Assembly: GCA_021799915.1 (NCBI GenBank)
Contig: JAJYZN010000117.1
Location: 1-8,647 of the forward strand
Origin: Actinomycetes bacterium
GTDB lineage: Bacteria; Actinomycetota; Acidimicrobiia; Acidimicrobiales; RAAP-2
Direction of reading: 5' to 3'
DNA length: 8,647 nucleotides
How positions within the stretch are numbered: position 1 is the stretch's first letter; every line of letters starts with the position of its first letter. A program made the translations under genes and the position numbers. Shown here in pieces: positions 1 to 5,728 of this stretch. The notes under the pieces were generated by a model, which searched no databases, was not told where the DNA came from, and saw only the letters and a list, made by a program, of their open reading frames with translations.

Positions 1-249
1 TGTCGGGGTGGGGGCCATCCCGACCACCGGCACACCGCTCAGCAGACCCGGTGGCATCCCGGGGGATGACTGGGCCGCCCCGAAGGAGAAGATCCCCCCG
101 TCGGCGGCCACCTCCCAGTAGCCCTGCCCTGTCGGGGTGGCGGCCATGCCGACCACCGGGGCGTTCAGGGCCTTGCCGCCCATGGAACCATAGAACTGGG
201 TCGTCCCGAAGGAGAAGATCCCCCCGTCGGCGGCAACCTCCCAGTAGCC
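1..249 (-). repeat. 126-bp tandem coding repeats ([15 protein letters not shown] units)
   Basis: Two consecutive units encode residues 683-724 and 725-765. The first ten codons of each ([10 protein letters not shown]) and the following IFSFG are identical in protein, and both units end near PVVGMA-TPT. The middle of the second unit has diverged: [14 protein letters not shown] replaces [13 protein letters not shown]. The second unit is cut by the window edge, so the true copy number is not visible. Such units are usually found in long arrays, which suggests substantial coding sequence to the left. Confidence 0.85.
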
Positions 250-2295
250 GTACCCGACCGTCTGGCCTCCCGGGAGGGTCGCCTTCGACGGCGCGTAGTC
301 GGTGTCGCCGCTGTAGCTGGCACTGACTTGCTGGGCCGTGCCGACCGGGAGGGCGGTCGTGGTGCACGTGGCCTGGTATCGACCGCCCACCTCGCTCAGC
401 GTTCGTCCCTGACATTGAGCAATCGGCGAACCGGCACTGCCGGTGAAGAACGACACCGATCCACCACCGTCGGTCGGAGCCACCGTAGCGGTGAAGGTGA
501 CGGGCCTCCCGGTGCCCGAAGGATCCGGTGCCGACGTGAGGGTCGTCGTGGTCCCCGCTGGTCCGACTGTCTGCCCGCCCGAGAGTTGCCCCGTCGATGT
601 GGCGTACGCCGTGTCACCGCCGTAACGGGCAGCGACCGGGATCGCCTTGCCACCCGGGAGCGACGACGAACGGCATGTGGCCTGGTACGCGCCTGTCACT
701 GTCCGGAGCGCGACGGCTCCGCAACCGGGAAGCGGTGTTGTCGACCCGGCCGCCATGAAGGCCACGGTGCCGCCTCCGTCGGTCGGAGCCACCGTGGCGG
801 TGAGGGTGACGGGTTGTCCGAAGATCGAGGGGTTCGGTGTCGAGACGACCGTCGTCGAGGTGCCGGTCCGGACGTCCTGACCGCCGGTGAGGGTCCCGGT
901 GGACGTGGAGTACCCCGAGTCGCCCGAGTACACGGCCGAGATGGCCTGACCACTTCCCGCCGACAACGCGGTGGTGGCGCAGGTCGCCTCGTAGGACCCC
1001 GAGACTGTGGCCAGCTTCACGGATCCACACCCTGTGATCGCCGTCGACGATCCGTCGGCGAAGAACCCCACCGTCCCGCCTCCGTCGGTCGGTGCCACCG
1101 TGGCGGTGAAGGTGACGGACTTGCCCACCGTGGACGGGTTGGCGGACGACGTGACCGTGGTGGTGGTGGTCACCAGGGGCGTGATCGACACTTCGGGGAC
1201 TGTGGAGCCCGTGTCCAGGCCGATGTGGGAGGTACCGATGGCTGACGGAGTGACGTAGCTGGTGCCTCCGCCACCACCGCCGCCTCCCGAGGTCTTCGTC
1301 GTTGTGGTGCAGAACTCCGAGCCGCCTCCCCCGCCTCCACCGCCTCCGGCGTACCCACCACCGCCGCCGCCGCCACCGCCGCCGCCGGCGAAGCCGCTCC
1401 CACCGCCGCCGCCGCCGCCGAGAGCGGGACCCCCCGCCCCACCACCGCCGTAGGTGGGTGTCCCACTTCCATTGGAGCCGTTCGTGGTGGTCCCTGTCCC
1501 ACCGATGAAGCCTGAGTCGCCGCTACACGAATTCTCCGGCCCGCCGGCGCCGCCGCCGCTGTTTGACGACGTGCTCCCACCGCCTCCACCGCCGCCGGCG
1601 ACCAGGAAACCCCCCTCGCCCTGGTTGCTGCCGTAAATGCCCTTTGTCCCGGCGTTCCCGCCGGCCCCACCGGCTGCCAGCGTTTGGCTCGTGCCACCCC
1701 CGCCGCCGCCTCCGCCGGCCACCACCAGGCGGTCGGGCGAGCACGTCGCGGTCCTCGAGCAGGTCCGCACGTCGGTGGCGCCTCCCCCACCGCCACCGCC
1801 CGAGCTCCCGACCCCGCCGGTCGCACCGTCGGAGGCACCCGCGATCCCGCCGGCGCCTCCCGAGCTCCCGTCGAAGCCATCGTGGCCCACCTCGACGTAG
1901 AGGGTCTGATCCGGAGTCACCGGGAGGGTGGCCGTCACCTCGCCGCCCTTCCCGCCCGCAGCCCCCTTGCCTGTGTCGCCCGCGCCGCCGGCGCCACCGA
2001 TGGCCAGAACGGTGACCTCGGTCACCCCCGAAGGCACCACATATGTCTGCTCCTGGCCTGTCAGGTACTTGAACACCGTTGCCGAGGCCGGGGAGGCGGC
2101 TGCTGCCGGGGTGGCAGCCGCAGCGGGGGTGGCCGCCGAGGCCGCCGACCCCAGAGCGCCCACGAGCCCCAGAGCCGGGACGACGAGCACCGCTGCCGCC
2201 ACGGCCATCACCGAGCGCTTCGGGAGCGTCGTGCCACTGCCCTGCCCTGTCGTGCCACACGCTTCCCCGCTGCACCCACGGCGTCCCGACCTCAT
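1..2295 (-). CDS. Secreted/surface protein: Gly-rich domain, three Ig-like repeats, [10 protein letters not shown] repeats (C-terminus off window)
   Basis: Likely exported, possibly adhesive or structural; no enzymatic motif is visible. The frame is open for 765 codons from ATG 2295 to the window edge. AAGGAG lies 6 nt before the ATG and supports this start. Residues 1-54 form a long export signal: a basic stretch (LPKRS, 24-28), a hydrophobic core (about 29-50) and an ASA-A cleavage-like site near 54. An Ala/Pro/Thr linker follows to about 72. Residues about 73-358 resemble glycine-rich beta domains: a [17 protein letters not shown] start, then many runs of 7-10 glycines. Three Ig-like repeats (about 375-476, 477-580, 581-680) share [12 protein letters not shown] and resemble the bacterial Ig-like group-3 type. 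Each has a Cys pair 16 residues apart (423/439, 525/541, 628/644). From 683 on there are 42-residue units starting [15 protein letters not shown], a repeat known from actinobacterial surface proteins. Exact function unknown; anchoring signals, if any, lie beyond the window. Confidence 0.88.
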   Translation of the reverse strand, partial: MRSGRRGCSGEACGTTGQGSGTTLPKRSVMAVAAAVLVVPALGLVGALGSAASAATPAAAATPAAAASPASATVFKYLTGQEQTYVVPSGVTEVTVLAIGGAGGAGDTGKGAAGGKGGEVTATLPVTPDQTLYVEVGHDGFDGSSGGAGGIAGASDGATGGVGSSGGGGGGGATDVRTCSRTATCSPDRLVVAGGGGGGGGTSQTLAAGGAGGNAGTKGIYGSNQGEGGFLVAGGGGGGGSTSSNSGGGAGGPENSCSGDSGFIGGTGTTTNGSNGSGTPTYGGGGAGGPALGGGGGGGSGFAGGGGGGGGGGGYAGGGGGGGGGSEFCTTTTKTSGGGGGGGGTSYVTPSAIGTSHIGLDTGSTVPEVSITPLVTTTTTVTSSANPSTVGKSVTFTATVAPTDGGGTVGFFADGSSTAITGCGSVKLATVSGSYEATCATTALSAGSGQAISAVYSGDSGYSTSTGTLTGGQDVRTGTSTTVVSTPNPSIFGQPVTLTATVAPTDGGGTVAFMAAGSTTPLPGCGAVALRTVTGAYQATCRSSSLPGGKAIPVAARYGGDTAYATSTGQLSGGQTVGPAGTTTTLTSAPDPSGTGRPVTFTATVAPTDGGGSVSFFTGSAGSPIAQCQGRTLSEVGGRYQATCTTTALPVGTAQQVSASYSGDTDYAPSKATLPGGQTVGYGYWEVAADGGIFSFGTTQFYGSMGGKALNAPVVGMAATPTGQGYWEVAADGGIFSFGAAQSSPGMPPGLLSGVPVVGMAPTPT
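253..1173 (-). repeat. Three tandem Ig-like domain repeats within the surface protein gene
   Basis: A conserved DNA core, caccgtrgcggtgarggtgac on the plus strand, begins at 481, 790 and 1096, giving periods of 309 and 306 bp. It encodes V-T-(F/L)[11 protein letters not shown] in each domain. The domains also share a YxATC segment and a Y-(S/G)-G-D segment near their ends. The high DNA identity of the core suggests fairly recent duplication or continuing homogenisation. Confidence 0.8.
1262..2010 (-). repeat. Low-complexity GGN-codon tracts encoding poly-glycine
   Basis: Dense runs of GCC/ACC/TCC triplets on the plus strand read as GGC/GGT/GGA glycine codons on the coding strand. The purest part is about 1355-1422, made almost only of (GCC)n-type triplets. 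The runs also leave the opposite strand open, producing spurious proline-rich and arginine-rich frames there. Gain or loss of triplets would change the length of the glycine stretches without breaking the frame. Confidence 0.8.
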
Positions 2296-2355
2296 GGCAA
2301 GCTCCTTCCAGTCCTCTCGGCGTAGCCGGCCGGTCCCGGCCCGAGACCGTCAGTC

Positions 2356-2370
2356 ACGATAGCGAGCGTA
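2356..2370 (-). promoter_or_regulatory. Possible -10 elements for the surface protein gene
   Basis: On the minus strand there are two TANNNT hexamers, TACGCT (2365-2370) and TATCGT (2356-2361), about 60-75 nt before the start codon. They lie in the 117-bp gap shared with the divergent P450 gene. No convincing -35 hexamer is visible, and the motif is low in information, so this is tentative. Confidence 0.2.
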
Positions 2371-2412
2371 CCCACCGGTGCGTGGCGCACCCTCCCAGGC
2401 GCTCTCGGTAGT

Positions 2413-3705
2413 GTGGCCTACGTGCAACCACGTGAGCTTCTCACCGTCGACCAGATCGACTTGAGCGATCTGGAGTTCTGGACCCGCCCCTGGGACGAGC
2501 GAGAGGGCGCGTTCGCCACCTTGCGGCGGGAGCGTCCCCTGGCCTTCTTCGAAGAGCCCGACATCCGCGACTCCTCGCCGTTCGCTCCACCTCCCGGACC
2601 GGGCTACCGGGCTGTCACCCGCCACGCCGACGTCGCCGAGATCAGCCGCCACCCCGAGATCTACCGTTCCGGCCAAGGAGCGGTGAGCATCTTGGACATG
2701 CCCCCCGAGATGGTCGAGTACTTCAGCGGGATGATCAGCACGGACAACCCCCGCCACGCCCGCCTCCGGCGGATCGTGTCGGCGGCGTTCAACCCCCGGA
2801 TGGTGAAGAGCATCGAGGACCACATCCAAGACGTGGCCGGCGAGGTGGTCGATCGTGTCCAGGACATGGGCGGGTGCGACTTCGTGACCGAGGTCGCGGC
2901 CCGACTGCCGCTCCGCGTCATCTGCGAGATGATGGGCATCGCCGAGTCCGACTACGACACCGTCTTCCAGTGCTCGAACGTGATCCTGAGCAACGCCGAT
3001 CCGGAGTACGTGCCCGAGGGCACCGACCCGGTCGCCGCCTTCTTGGAGGCCGGACAGGCCCTGAGCGCGCTCATGGAGGACCTGGGGAACCACCGGCTCG
3101 AGCACCCTACCGACGACCTCACGACGGCCCTCATCACCACCAACATCGACGGCGAGGCCCTCACGCACGCCGAACTGGCGTCGTTCTTCATCCTGCTGGT
3201 CGTCGCCGGGAACGAGACCACGAGGAACGCCATCACCCACGGGCTCTGGGCGCTCACCGAGCATCCCGGTCAACGCCGGCGATGGATGGCCGACGTGAAG
3301 GGCTTGACGTCCACGGCTGTGGACGAGATCGTCCGGTGGGCTTCCCCGGTGATCTGGATGCGACGGACGGTGGCCGAGGACACCTTGCTCTCCGGAGAGG
3401 AGCTGCACCCGGGCGACAAGGTCATCCTCTTCTATAATTCAGCCAACCGCGACGAGGACGTGTTCTCCGACCCCTTCGAGTTCGACGTCGGGAGGGACCC
3501 GAACCCGCACGTGGGGTTCGGCGCGCCCGGACCCCACTTCTGCCTGGGGGCCCACCTGGCCCGGCGGGAGATCTCGGTGATGTTCGAAGAGCTCTTCACC
3601 CGCCTTCCCGATATCGAGGCCACCGGCGAACCCGACCGGCTGCGATCGAACTTCATCAACGGGATCAAGCACCTTCCCTGCGCCTTCACGCCGGCCGGGA
3701 GCTGA
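2413..3705 (+). CDS. Cytochrome P450, CYP124/CYP125-like
   Basis: Heme-thiolate monooxygenase of 430 residues, a normal length for a soluble bacterial class I P450 that takes electrons from a ferredoxin. The core motifs are intact: HARLRR of the C-helix; I-helix AGNETT at 265-270, with the acid-threonine pair used in oxygen activation; K-helix ExxR at E305/R308; and heme loop FGAPGPHFCLG at 369-379 with C377 as the thiolate ligand. The FGxPGxH spacing, the segment PNPHVGFG and the C-terminal LRSNFINGIKHL resemble the actinobacterial CYP124/125/142 group, which hydroxylates methyl-branched lipids and sterol side chains. The substrate here is an inference from family only. The first in-frame start is GTG 2413, with no clear ribosome-binding site; GTG 2422 is an alternative and may suit a leaderless transcript. 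It is divergent from the surface protein gene and convergent with the next gene. No redox partner gene is next to it. Confidence 0.93.
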   Translation: MAYVQPRELLTVDQIDLSDLEFWTRPWDEREGAFATLRRERPLAFFEEPDIRDSSPFAPPPGPGYRAVTRHADVAEISRHPEIYRSGQGAVSILDMPPEMVEYFSGMISTDNPRHARLRRIVSAAFNPRMVKSIEDHIQDVAGEVVDRVQDMGGCDFVTEVAARLPLRVICEMMGIAESDYDTVFQCSNVILSNADPEYVPEGTDPVAAFLEAGQALSALMEDLGNHRLEHPTDDLTTALITTNIDGEALTHAELASFFILLVVAGNETTRNAITHGLWALTEHPGQRRRWMADVKGLTSTAVDEIVRWASPVIWMRRTVAEDTLLSGEELHPGDKVILFYNSANRDEDVFSDPFEFDVGRDPNPHVGFGAPGPHFCLGAHLARREISVMFEELFTRLPDIEATGEPDRLRSNFINGIKHLPCAFTPAGS

Positions 3706-3719
3706 CCCGGCGAACGAGA

Positions 3720-3779
3720 CCGGCTAGGGTCAAAGGGGACCTGGGTCAGTCAAAGGGAGCCTGGGTCAGCGGTAGCCGG
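3720..3779. repeat. 20-bp direct tandem repeat bracketed by 7-bp inverted repeat
   Basis: Two abutting 20-mers, tcaaaggggacctgggtcag (3730-3749) and tcaaagggagcctgggtcag (3750-3769), differ at two positions. CCGGCTA at 3720-3726 and TAGCCGG at 3773-3779 form a perfect inverted repeat around them. The element fills most of the 76-bp gap between two convergent genes. It could be a dispersed intergenic repeat, a bidirectional termination structure or a protein-binding site. There is no U-tract, so a classical terminator is not supported. Confidence 0.6.
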
Positions 3780-3781
3780 AC

Positions 3782-4141
3782 TCAGCGGTCGGCGAACTCA
3801 TGGAATGCGGCCAGGGCACGAGGGCCCCACACGGTGCCCGGGCCACCGTTCATCATGATGGTGACCCCGATCGCCTCGGCCACCTCGGCCACGGTGGCCC
3901 CCCGACGGGCTGCACCCCGGGCGTGCGAGACGATGCACCCGTCGCACTCCCGGGTGACGGCGATGGCCAGGGCGATCAGCTCCTTCGTCTTGGCCGACAG
4001 CTCACCGTCGCCCATGGAGGCATGGTGGAGGGCGGCGTATGCCGAAACCACTTCGGGCACCAGGTCACGAAGCTCGCGGTACGGCCCGGCCAGCTCGGCC
4101 GTGATCTGGTGGTAGGGACCGGCTCCGTGTTCGTCGACCAT
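3782..4141 (-). CDS. AhpD-like / carboxymuconolactone decarboxylase-family protein
   Basis: Small all-helical protein (119 residues from ATG 4141) of the carboxymuconolactone decarboxylase/AhpD superfamily. The core runs from PYRELRDLVPEVV to the C-terminus. The signature ECDGCIVSH places a CxxC pair (C66, C69) and H73 as in AhpD-type peroxidase active sites, so a thiol-based peroxidase or oxidoreductase role is more likely than lactone decarboxylation. The natural reductant and substrate cannot be read from sequence. Members usually form oligomers in the cytoplasm. ATG 4153 in the same frame would add four residues, but GGGAG (4147-4151) sits 5 nt before ATG 4141, which favours the shorter form. 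It is convergent with the P450 and followed at 4317 by a same-strand thioesterase whose end is 175 bp upstream of this start. A TAGCGT -10-like element lies at 4184-4189. Confidence 0.88.
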   Translation of the reverse strand: MVDEHGAGPYHQITAELAGPYRELRDLVPEVVSAYAALHHASMGDGELSAKTKELIALAIAVTRECDGCIVSHARGAARRGATVAEVAEAIGVTIMMNGGPGTVWGPRALAAFHEFADR

Positions 4142-4146
4142 GTGTG

Positions 4147-4151
4147 CTCCC
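4147..4151 (-). promoter_or_regulatory. Ribosome-binding site favouring start 4141 of the AhpD-like gene
   Basis: The coding strand reads GGGAG, five bases, then ATG 4141. The alternative upstream ATG at 4153 has only a weak AGGGG-type match nine bases away. The site would lie inside the gene if 4153 were used. Confidence 0.45.
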
Positions 4152-4180
4152 ATCCCGGCGCCCCTACGGCGCCTACGTCC

Positions 4181-4191
4181 CCGACGCTAGC
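4181..4191 (-). promoter_or_regulatory. -10-like motif GCTAGCGTCGG upstream of the AhpD-like gene
   Basis: The coding strand carries GCTAGCGTCGG with a TAGCGT (TANNNT) core at 4184-4189, about 40 nt before the start codon. Exactly the same 11-mer occurs at 5171-5181 before the thioesterase gene. No -35 hexamer is evident. A promoter role is inferred from position and identity. Confidence 0.35.
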
Positions 4192-4271
4192 GGCGAGGCT
4201 GACCGCCATGGCACGTCGGGCATCGACCGGCAGCAGGGATCGGACAGGAGGCGCCGGTCACAGAGGCGGCC

Positions 4272-4289
4272 GGTGAACGGCCGGTCACC
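4272..4289 (-). terminator. Weak hairpin downstream of the thioesterase gene
   Basis: GGTGA (4272-4276) and TCACC (4285-4289) flank a CGGCCG palindrome, 28 bases past the thioesterase stop codon. No U-tract follows. It may act as a U-less terminator of the kind proposed in actinobacteria, or may only reflect GC-rich sequence. Confidence 0.2.
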
Positions 4290-4329
4290 CGGACGGACCG
4301 TCTGCCGGACGGACCTTCAGCCGGACGGA
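4289..4329. repeat. 16-bp tandem repeat across the thioesterase 3' end
   Basis: The 9-mer ccggacgga recurs at 4289, 4305 and 4321, exactly 16 bp apart. The first two units match over 11 bases and diverge after it; the third is partial. The last copy encodes part of the C-terminal YPSG of the thioesterase and the stop codon lies just before it, so the repeat straddles the gene boundary. Confidence 0.6.
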
Positions 4330-5162
4330 TACGTGAAGAGCACCACCTGAGTGGCGTAGGCGACCAGCGTCCCGTCCTCGTCCCACAGGGTGGTCTCGAC
4401 CGAGGCCCAGCCGTCGCCCGCCCATCGTGCCCGGTCGTGGGCCAACACCCAGGACGTCCGGGCCGGAGCGCAGAAGTGGACGGTGAGATCGGCGCTGGGC
4501 GCGAACCACCGGTCCCCGCGCCGCCCGATCCGCTCGTCGACCGACCCGGGCATCCGATCGGCCAGGGTGAGGACCCCCAGCGGGTCCAGCGCACCGTCGG
4601 GGGTGAGCGGAGGGTCGTCGAAGCGCAGCCACGTCCCCACGTCGGAGCCGTCGGGCGCGTACTCCTCCCACCGCGCGTGGCCCAGCGCGGCGCGCCCCTC
4701 GACCCGGTCCCAGAAGGGCCAGCGGTCCGGTTCCTGAACTCCCTCGGGGGGGTCGTCCCGGTAGGAAGGACAGGCCATAGGCGCCGGGACGTGGGGTGGG
4801 GCCACGTCGACGAACGACGGGCCCCTCCGAACGGCCCCGAACACCGCCGTGACCGTGGTCCCCGCCGCCTGACCCCGATTTCGAACGGTGGCCAACGTCT
4901 GGGTGGCCGAGCGCCCCCGTCGAAGCACGCTCACGTCCACTTCCAGATCTCCCGCGGCCACCGGGCCGGCGAACACCGCGGTGCAAGTGCGCAGCGGGCA
5001 GGACGGCTGGGCCACCTCGGCTGCGGCCGCCCGGAGGGCGAAGGAGACGGCGATCCCGCCTTGGGGCAGGGCCAGCAGATCCCAGTCGTGGCTCAGCGTG
5101 GCCCGGTACTGCCCCTCGCCATGCGGCTCCACGACGATGTCCTCGGCGAACGTTCCCCCCAT
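4317..5162 (-). CDS. Acyl-CoA thioesterase, TesB-like double hotdog
   Basis: Predicted to hydrolyse acyl-CoA to free acid and CoA in the cytoplasm. From ATG 5162 it is 281 residues, the usual size of two-hotdog thioesterases. The N-terminal hotdog (about 15-112) holds LPQGGIAVSFALRAA, where QGG at 34-36 matches the start of the hotdog helix. The C-terminal hotdog (about 155-277) contains LADRMPGS with D202, SADLTVHF (223-230), then WDEDGTLVAYATQ (260-272), all typical of the family's second domain. Chain-length preference cannot be read. The frame stays open upstream to ATG 5264, but that 34-residue extension is arginine-rich, unlike the family, and covers a promoter-like TAGCGT. No strong ribosome-binding site is seen at 5162. 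The gene follows a small ORF ending at 5224 on the same strand with a 61-bp gap, so the two may be cotranscribed. Confidence 0.87.
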   Translation of the reverse strand: MGGTFAEDIVVEPHGEGQYRATLSHDWDLLALPQGGIAVSFALRAAAAEVAQPSCPLRTCTAVFAGPVAAGDLEVDVSVLRRGRSATQTLATVRNRGQAAGTTVTAVFGAVRRGPSFVDVAPPHVPAPMACPSYRDDPPEGVQEPDRWPFWDRVEGRAALGHARWEEYAPDGSDVGTWLRFDDPPLTPDGALDPLGVLTLADRMPGSVDERIGRRGDRWFAPSADLTVHFCAPARTSWVLAHDRARWAGDGWASVETTLWDEDGTLVAYATQVVLFTYPSG

Positions 5163-5170
5163 GGCAGGCG

Positions 5171-5181
5171 CCGACGCTAGC
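5171..5181 (-). promoter_or_regulatory. -10-like motif GCTAGCGTCGG upstream of the thioesterase gene
   Basis: Identical 11-mer to the one at 4181-4191, here with its TAGCGT core (5174-5179) only 11 nt before ATG 5162. That distance would give a very short leader, which fits the lack of a clear ribosome-binding site. Promoter role inferred, no -35 seen. Confidence 0.35.
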
Positions 5182-5223
5182 TCAGGCCCGTCAGGCCGTT
5201 CGGGGACCCTGCGGTGTCGGCCG

Positions 5224-5391
5224 TCACGCCGCCTCGCCCACGCAAAGGGTCTCGACGCCCCCATAGTGCTCGTCGCCCGGGGCCACGGCCCAGGAGTGGT
5301 CGTGGCGCCGATCGGGCGGACCCGTGCACAGGTCTCCTGCGAGCTCTGTGCGGCCAGTGCGGTACGTGCGGTCAGCGGGGTGGGTGCTCAT
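5224..5391 (-). CDS. Small hypothetical protein, 55 aa
   Basis: A 55-codon frame from ATG 5389-5391 to TGA 5224-5226 that I do not recognise. Support for coding: GAGAGG (5397-5402) sits 5 nt before the ATG, a good ribosome-binding site; 46 of 55 codons end in G or C, like neighbouring genes; and the surrounding stretch holds no other credible gene. The product begins MSTHPADRTYRTGRT and is hydrophilic, with two Cys (22 and 50), a HDHSW segment in the middle and GDEHYGG near the end. It has no signal peptide or membrane segment. The His/Cys/Asp content could bind metal, but no known motif is present. It lies 78 nt after a strong intrinsic terminator and 61 bp before the thioesterase start, so it could be the first gene of a leader-controlled unit, or a spurious frame in GC-rich DNA. 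Confidence 0.5.
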   Translation of the reverse strand: MSTHPADRTYRTGRTELAGDLCTGPPDRRHDHSWAVAPGDEHYGGVETLCVGEAA

Positions 5392-5469
5392 CGGAACCTC
5401 TCAGGGGATCGGGTGGGGTTGGCTGGGATCGGGGGGAGCCGGTTCGGGCTCGGATTGAACGGGGGTACG
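5392..5469 (-). other. C-rich leader of the small ORF
   Basis: The coding strand between the terminator and the small ORF is rich in C runs, with two copies of CCGATCCC and little G. It would be largely unstructured in RNA and ends in the GAGAGG ribosome-binding site. C-rich, G-poor RNA is the kind of sequence used for Rho loading, but that role is only inference. Confidence 0.25.
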
Positions 5470-5497
5470 AAAAGGCCGCTTCCCCGAGGAAGCGGCC
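5470..5497 (-). terminator. Strong intrinsic terminator, minus strand
   Basis: A perfect 10-bp GC-rich stem, GGCCGCTTCC / GGAAGCGGCC, with a 4-base loop (TCGG on the minus strand) is followed on that strand by TTTT. There is no U-run on the plus strand, so it works leftward. It lies 254 bp past the acs stop codon and 78 bp before the small ORF. It could end a small RNA, end acs readthrough, or attenuate the small ORF. Confidence 0.8.
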
Positions 5498-5575
5498 TCT
5501 CGACGGAACCCGAAGAATGTGTCTCCAGGTCAGGCCGTCGAGATCCGCCCCTTTGCGGCTACCGACATCGGCAGG

Positions 5576-5601
5576 CGCCCGGCACCGACGCCCGGCACCG
5601 G
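5576..5601. repeat. 13-bp tandem duplication
   Basis: cgcccggcaccga (5576-5588) is followed directly by cgcccggcaccgg (5589-5601), differing only in the last base. It lies inside the candidate structured RNA, and its second copy supplies part of the hairpin at 5594-5617. Confidence 0.6.
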
Positions 5602-5692
5602 GGACATCCCCCGTGCCGACCGGGTGCACGGACTCGCGCCGCTACGCCGGACCGACCGGCAAAGGAGGGCGGGTTGGCGTCGCACGAGGACC

Positions 5693-5698
5693 ATTGTA
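5693..5698 (-). promoter_or_regulatory. TACAAT -10-like element for the candidate RNA
   Basis: The minus strand reads TGTACAATGG, one base from the TATAAT consensus and similar in layout to GGTACGGTGG upstream of acs. No good -35 hexamer is visible 17 bases upstream. If used, transcription would start near 5686, after the acs 3' hairpin. Confidence 0.3.
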
Positions 5699-5728
5699 CA
5701 TCGATGCCGCCGACGTCCGAGCGCGCCA

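Larger units (their letters stand above)
5470..5686 (-). ncRNA. Candidate structured small RNA or regulatory leader
   Basis: About 217 nt with no credible ORF and many inverted repeats on the minus strand. A 7-bp long-range pairing CGACGCC/GGCGTCG (5676-5682 with 5586-5592) is followed by a GGCAC-GGGG hairpin with one mismatch (5594-5617). A perfect 9-bp stem TCTCGACGG/CCGTCGAGA (5535-5543 with 5498-5506) directly abuts the terminator stem. A TACAAT -10-like hexamer at 5693-5698 could start it. I could not match it to tRNA, tmRNA, RNase P RNA, SRP RNA or a riboswitch consensus that I know. High GC makes chance stems common, so confidence is limited. Confidence 0.33.

Noticed and set aside
328..1245. 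305-codon plus-strand frame opposite the Ig-like repeats
   Set aside because: The product is Arg-rich and domainless, while the minus frame gives clear tandem Ig-like domains with signal peptide and ribosome-binding site.
1262..1453. Proline-rich plus-strand frame
   Set aside because: It is the complement of the poly-glycine codons of the surface protein; no start-site support.
1170..2275. Two Ala/Arg-rich minus-strand frames overlapping the glycine-rich region
   Set aside because: They are shifted frames of the same strand; only the third frame has the signal peptide, AAGGAG site and continuous domains.
1..2295. CRISPR array from the repeated segments
   Set aside because: The repeats are in-frame protein repeats of 126 and about 306 bp without the short repeat-spacer pattern.
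2328..2341. GGCCGG-TC-CCGGCC palindrome before the surface protein gene
   Set aside because: A two-base loop cannot form a hairpin as drawn, and such words are expected by chance at this GC content.
2350..3408. 352-codon minus-strand frame opposite the P450
   Set aside because: Antisense shadow of a complete P450 with all catalytic motifs; no recognisable domain of its own.
5163..5264. N-terminal extension of the thioesterase to ATG 5264
   Set aside because: The extra 34 residues are Arg/Pro-rich and unlike the family, and would overlap the end of the small ORF and the TAGCGT motif.
5372..5629. 85-codon minus-strand frame in the acs-thioesterase gap
   Set aside because: It runs through the strong terminator hairpin and has no good ribosome-binding site or domain.
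5470..5690. tRNA, tmRNA, RNase P or SRP RNA in the structured region
   Set aside because: No GGTTCGAATCC-type T-arm, no GAGGAAAGTCCGGGC and no GGAAGGAAGCAGC signature was found on either strand.
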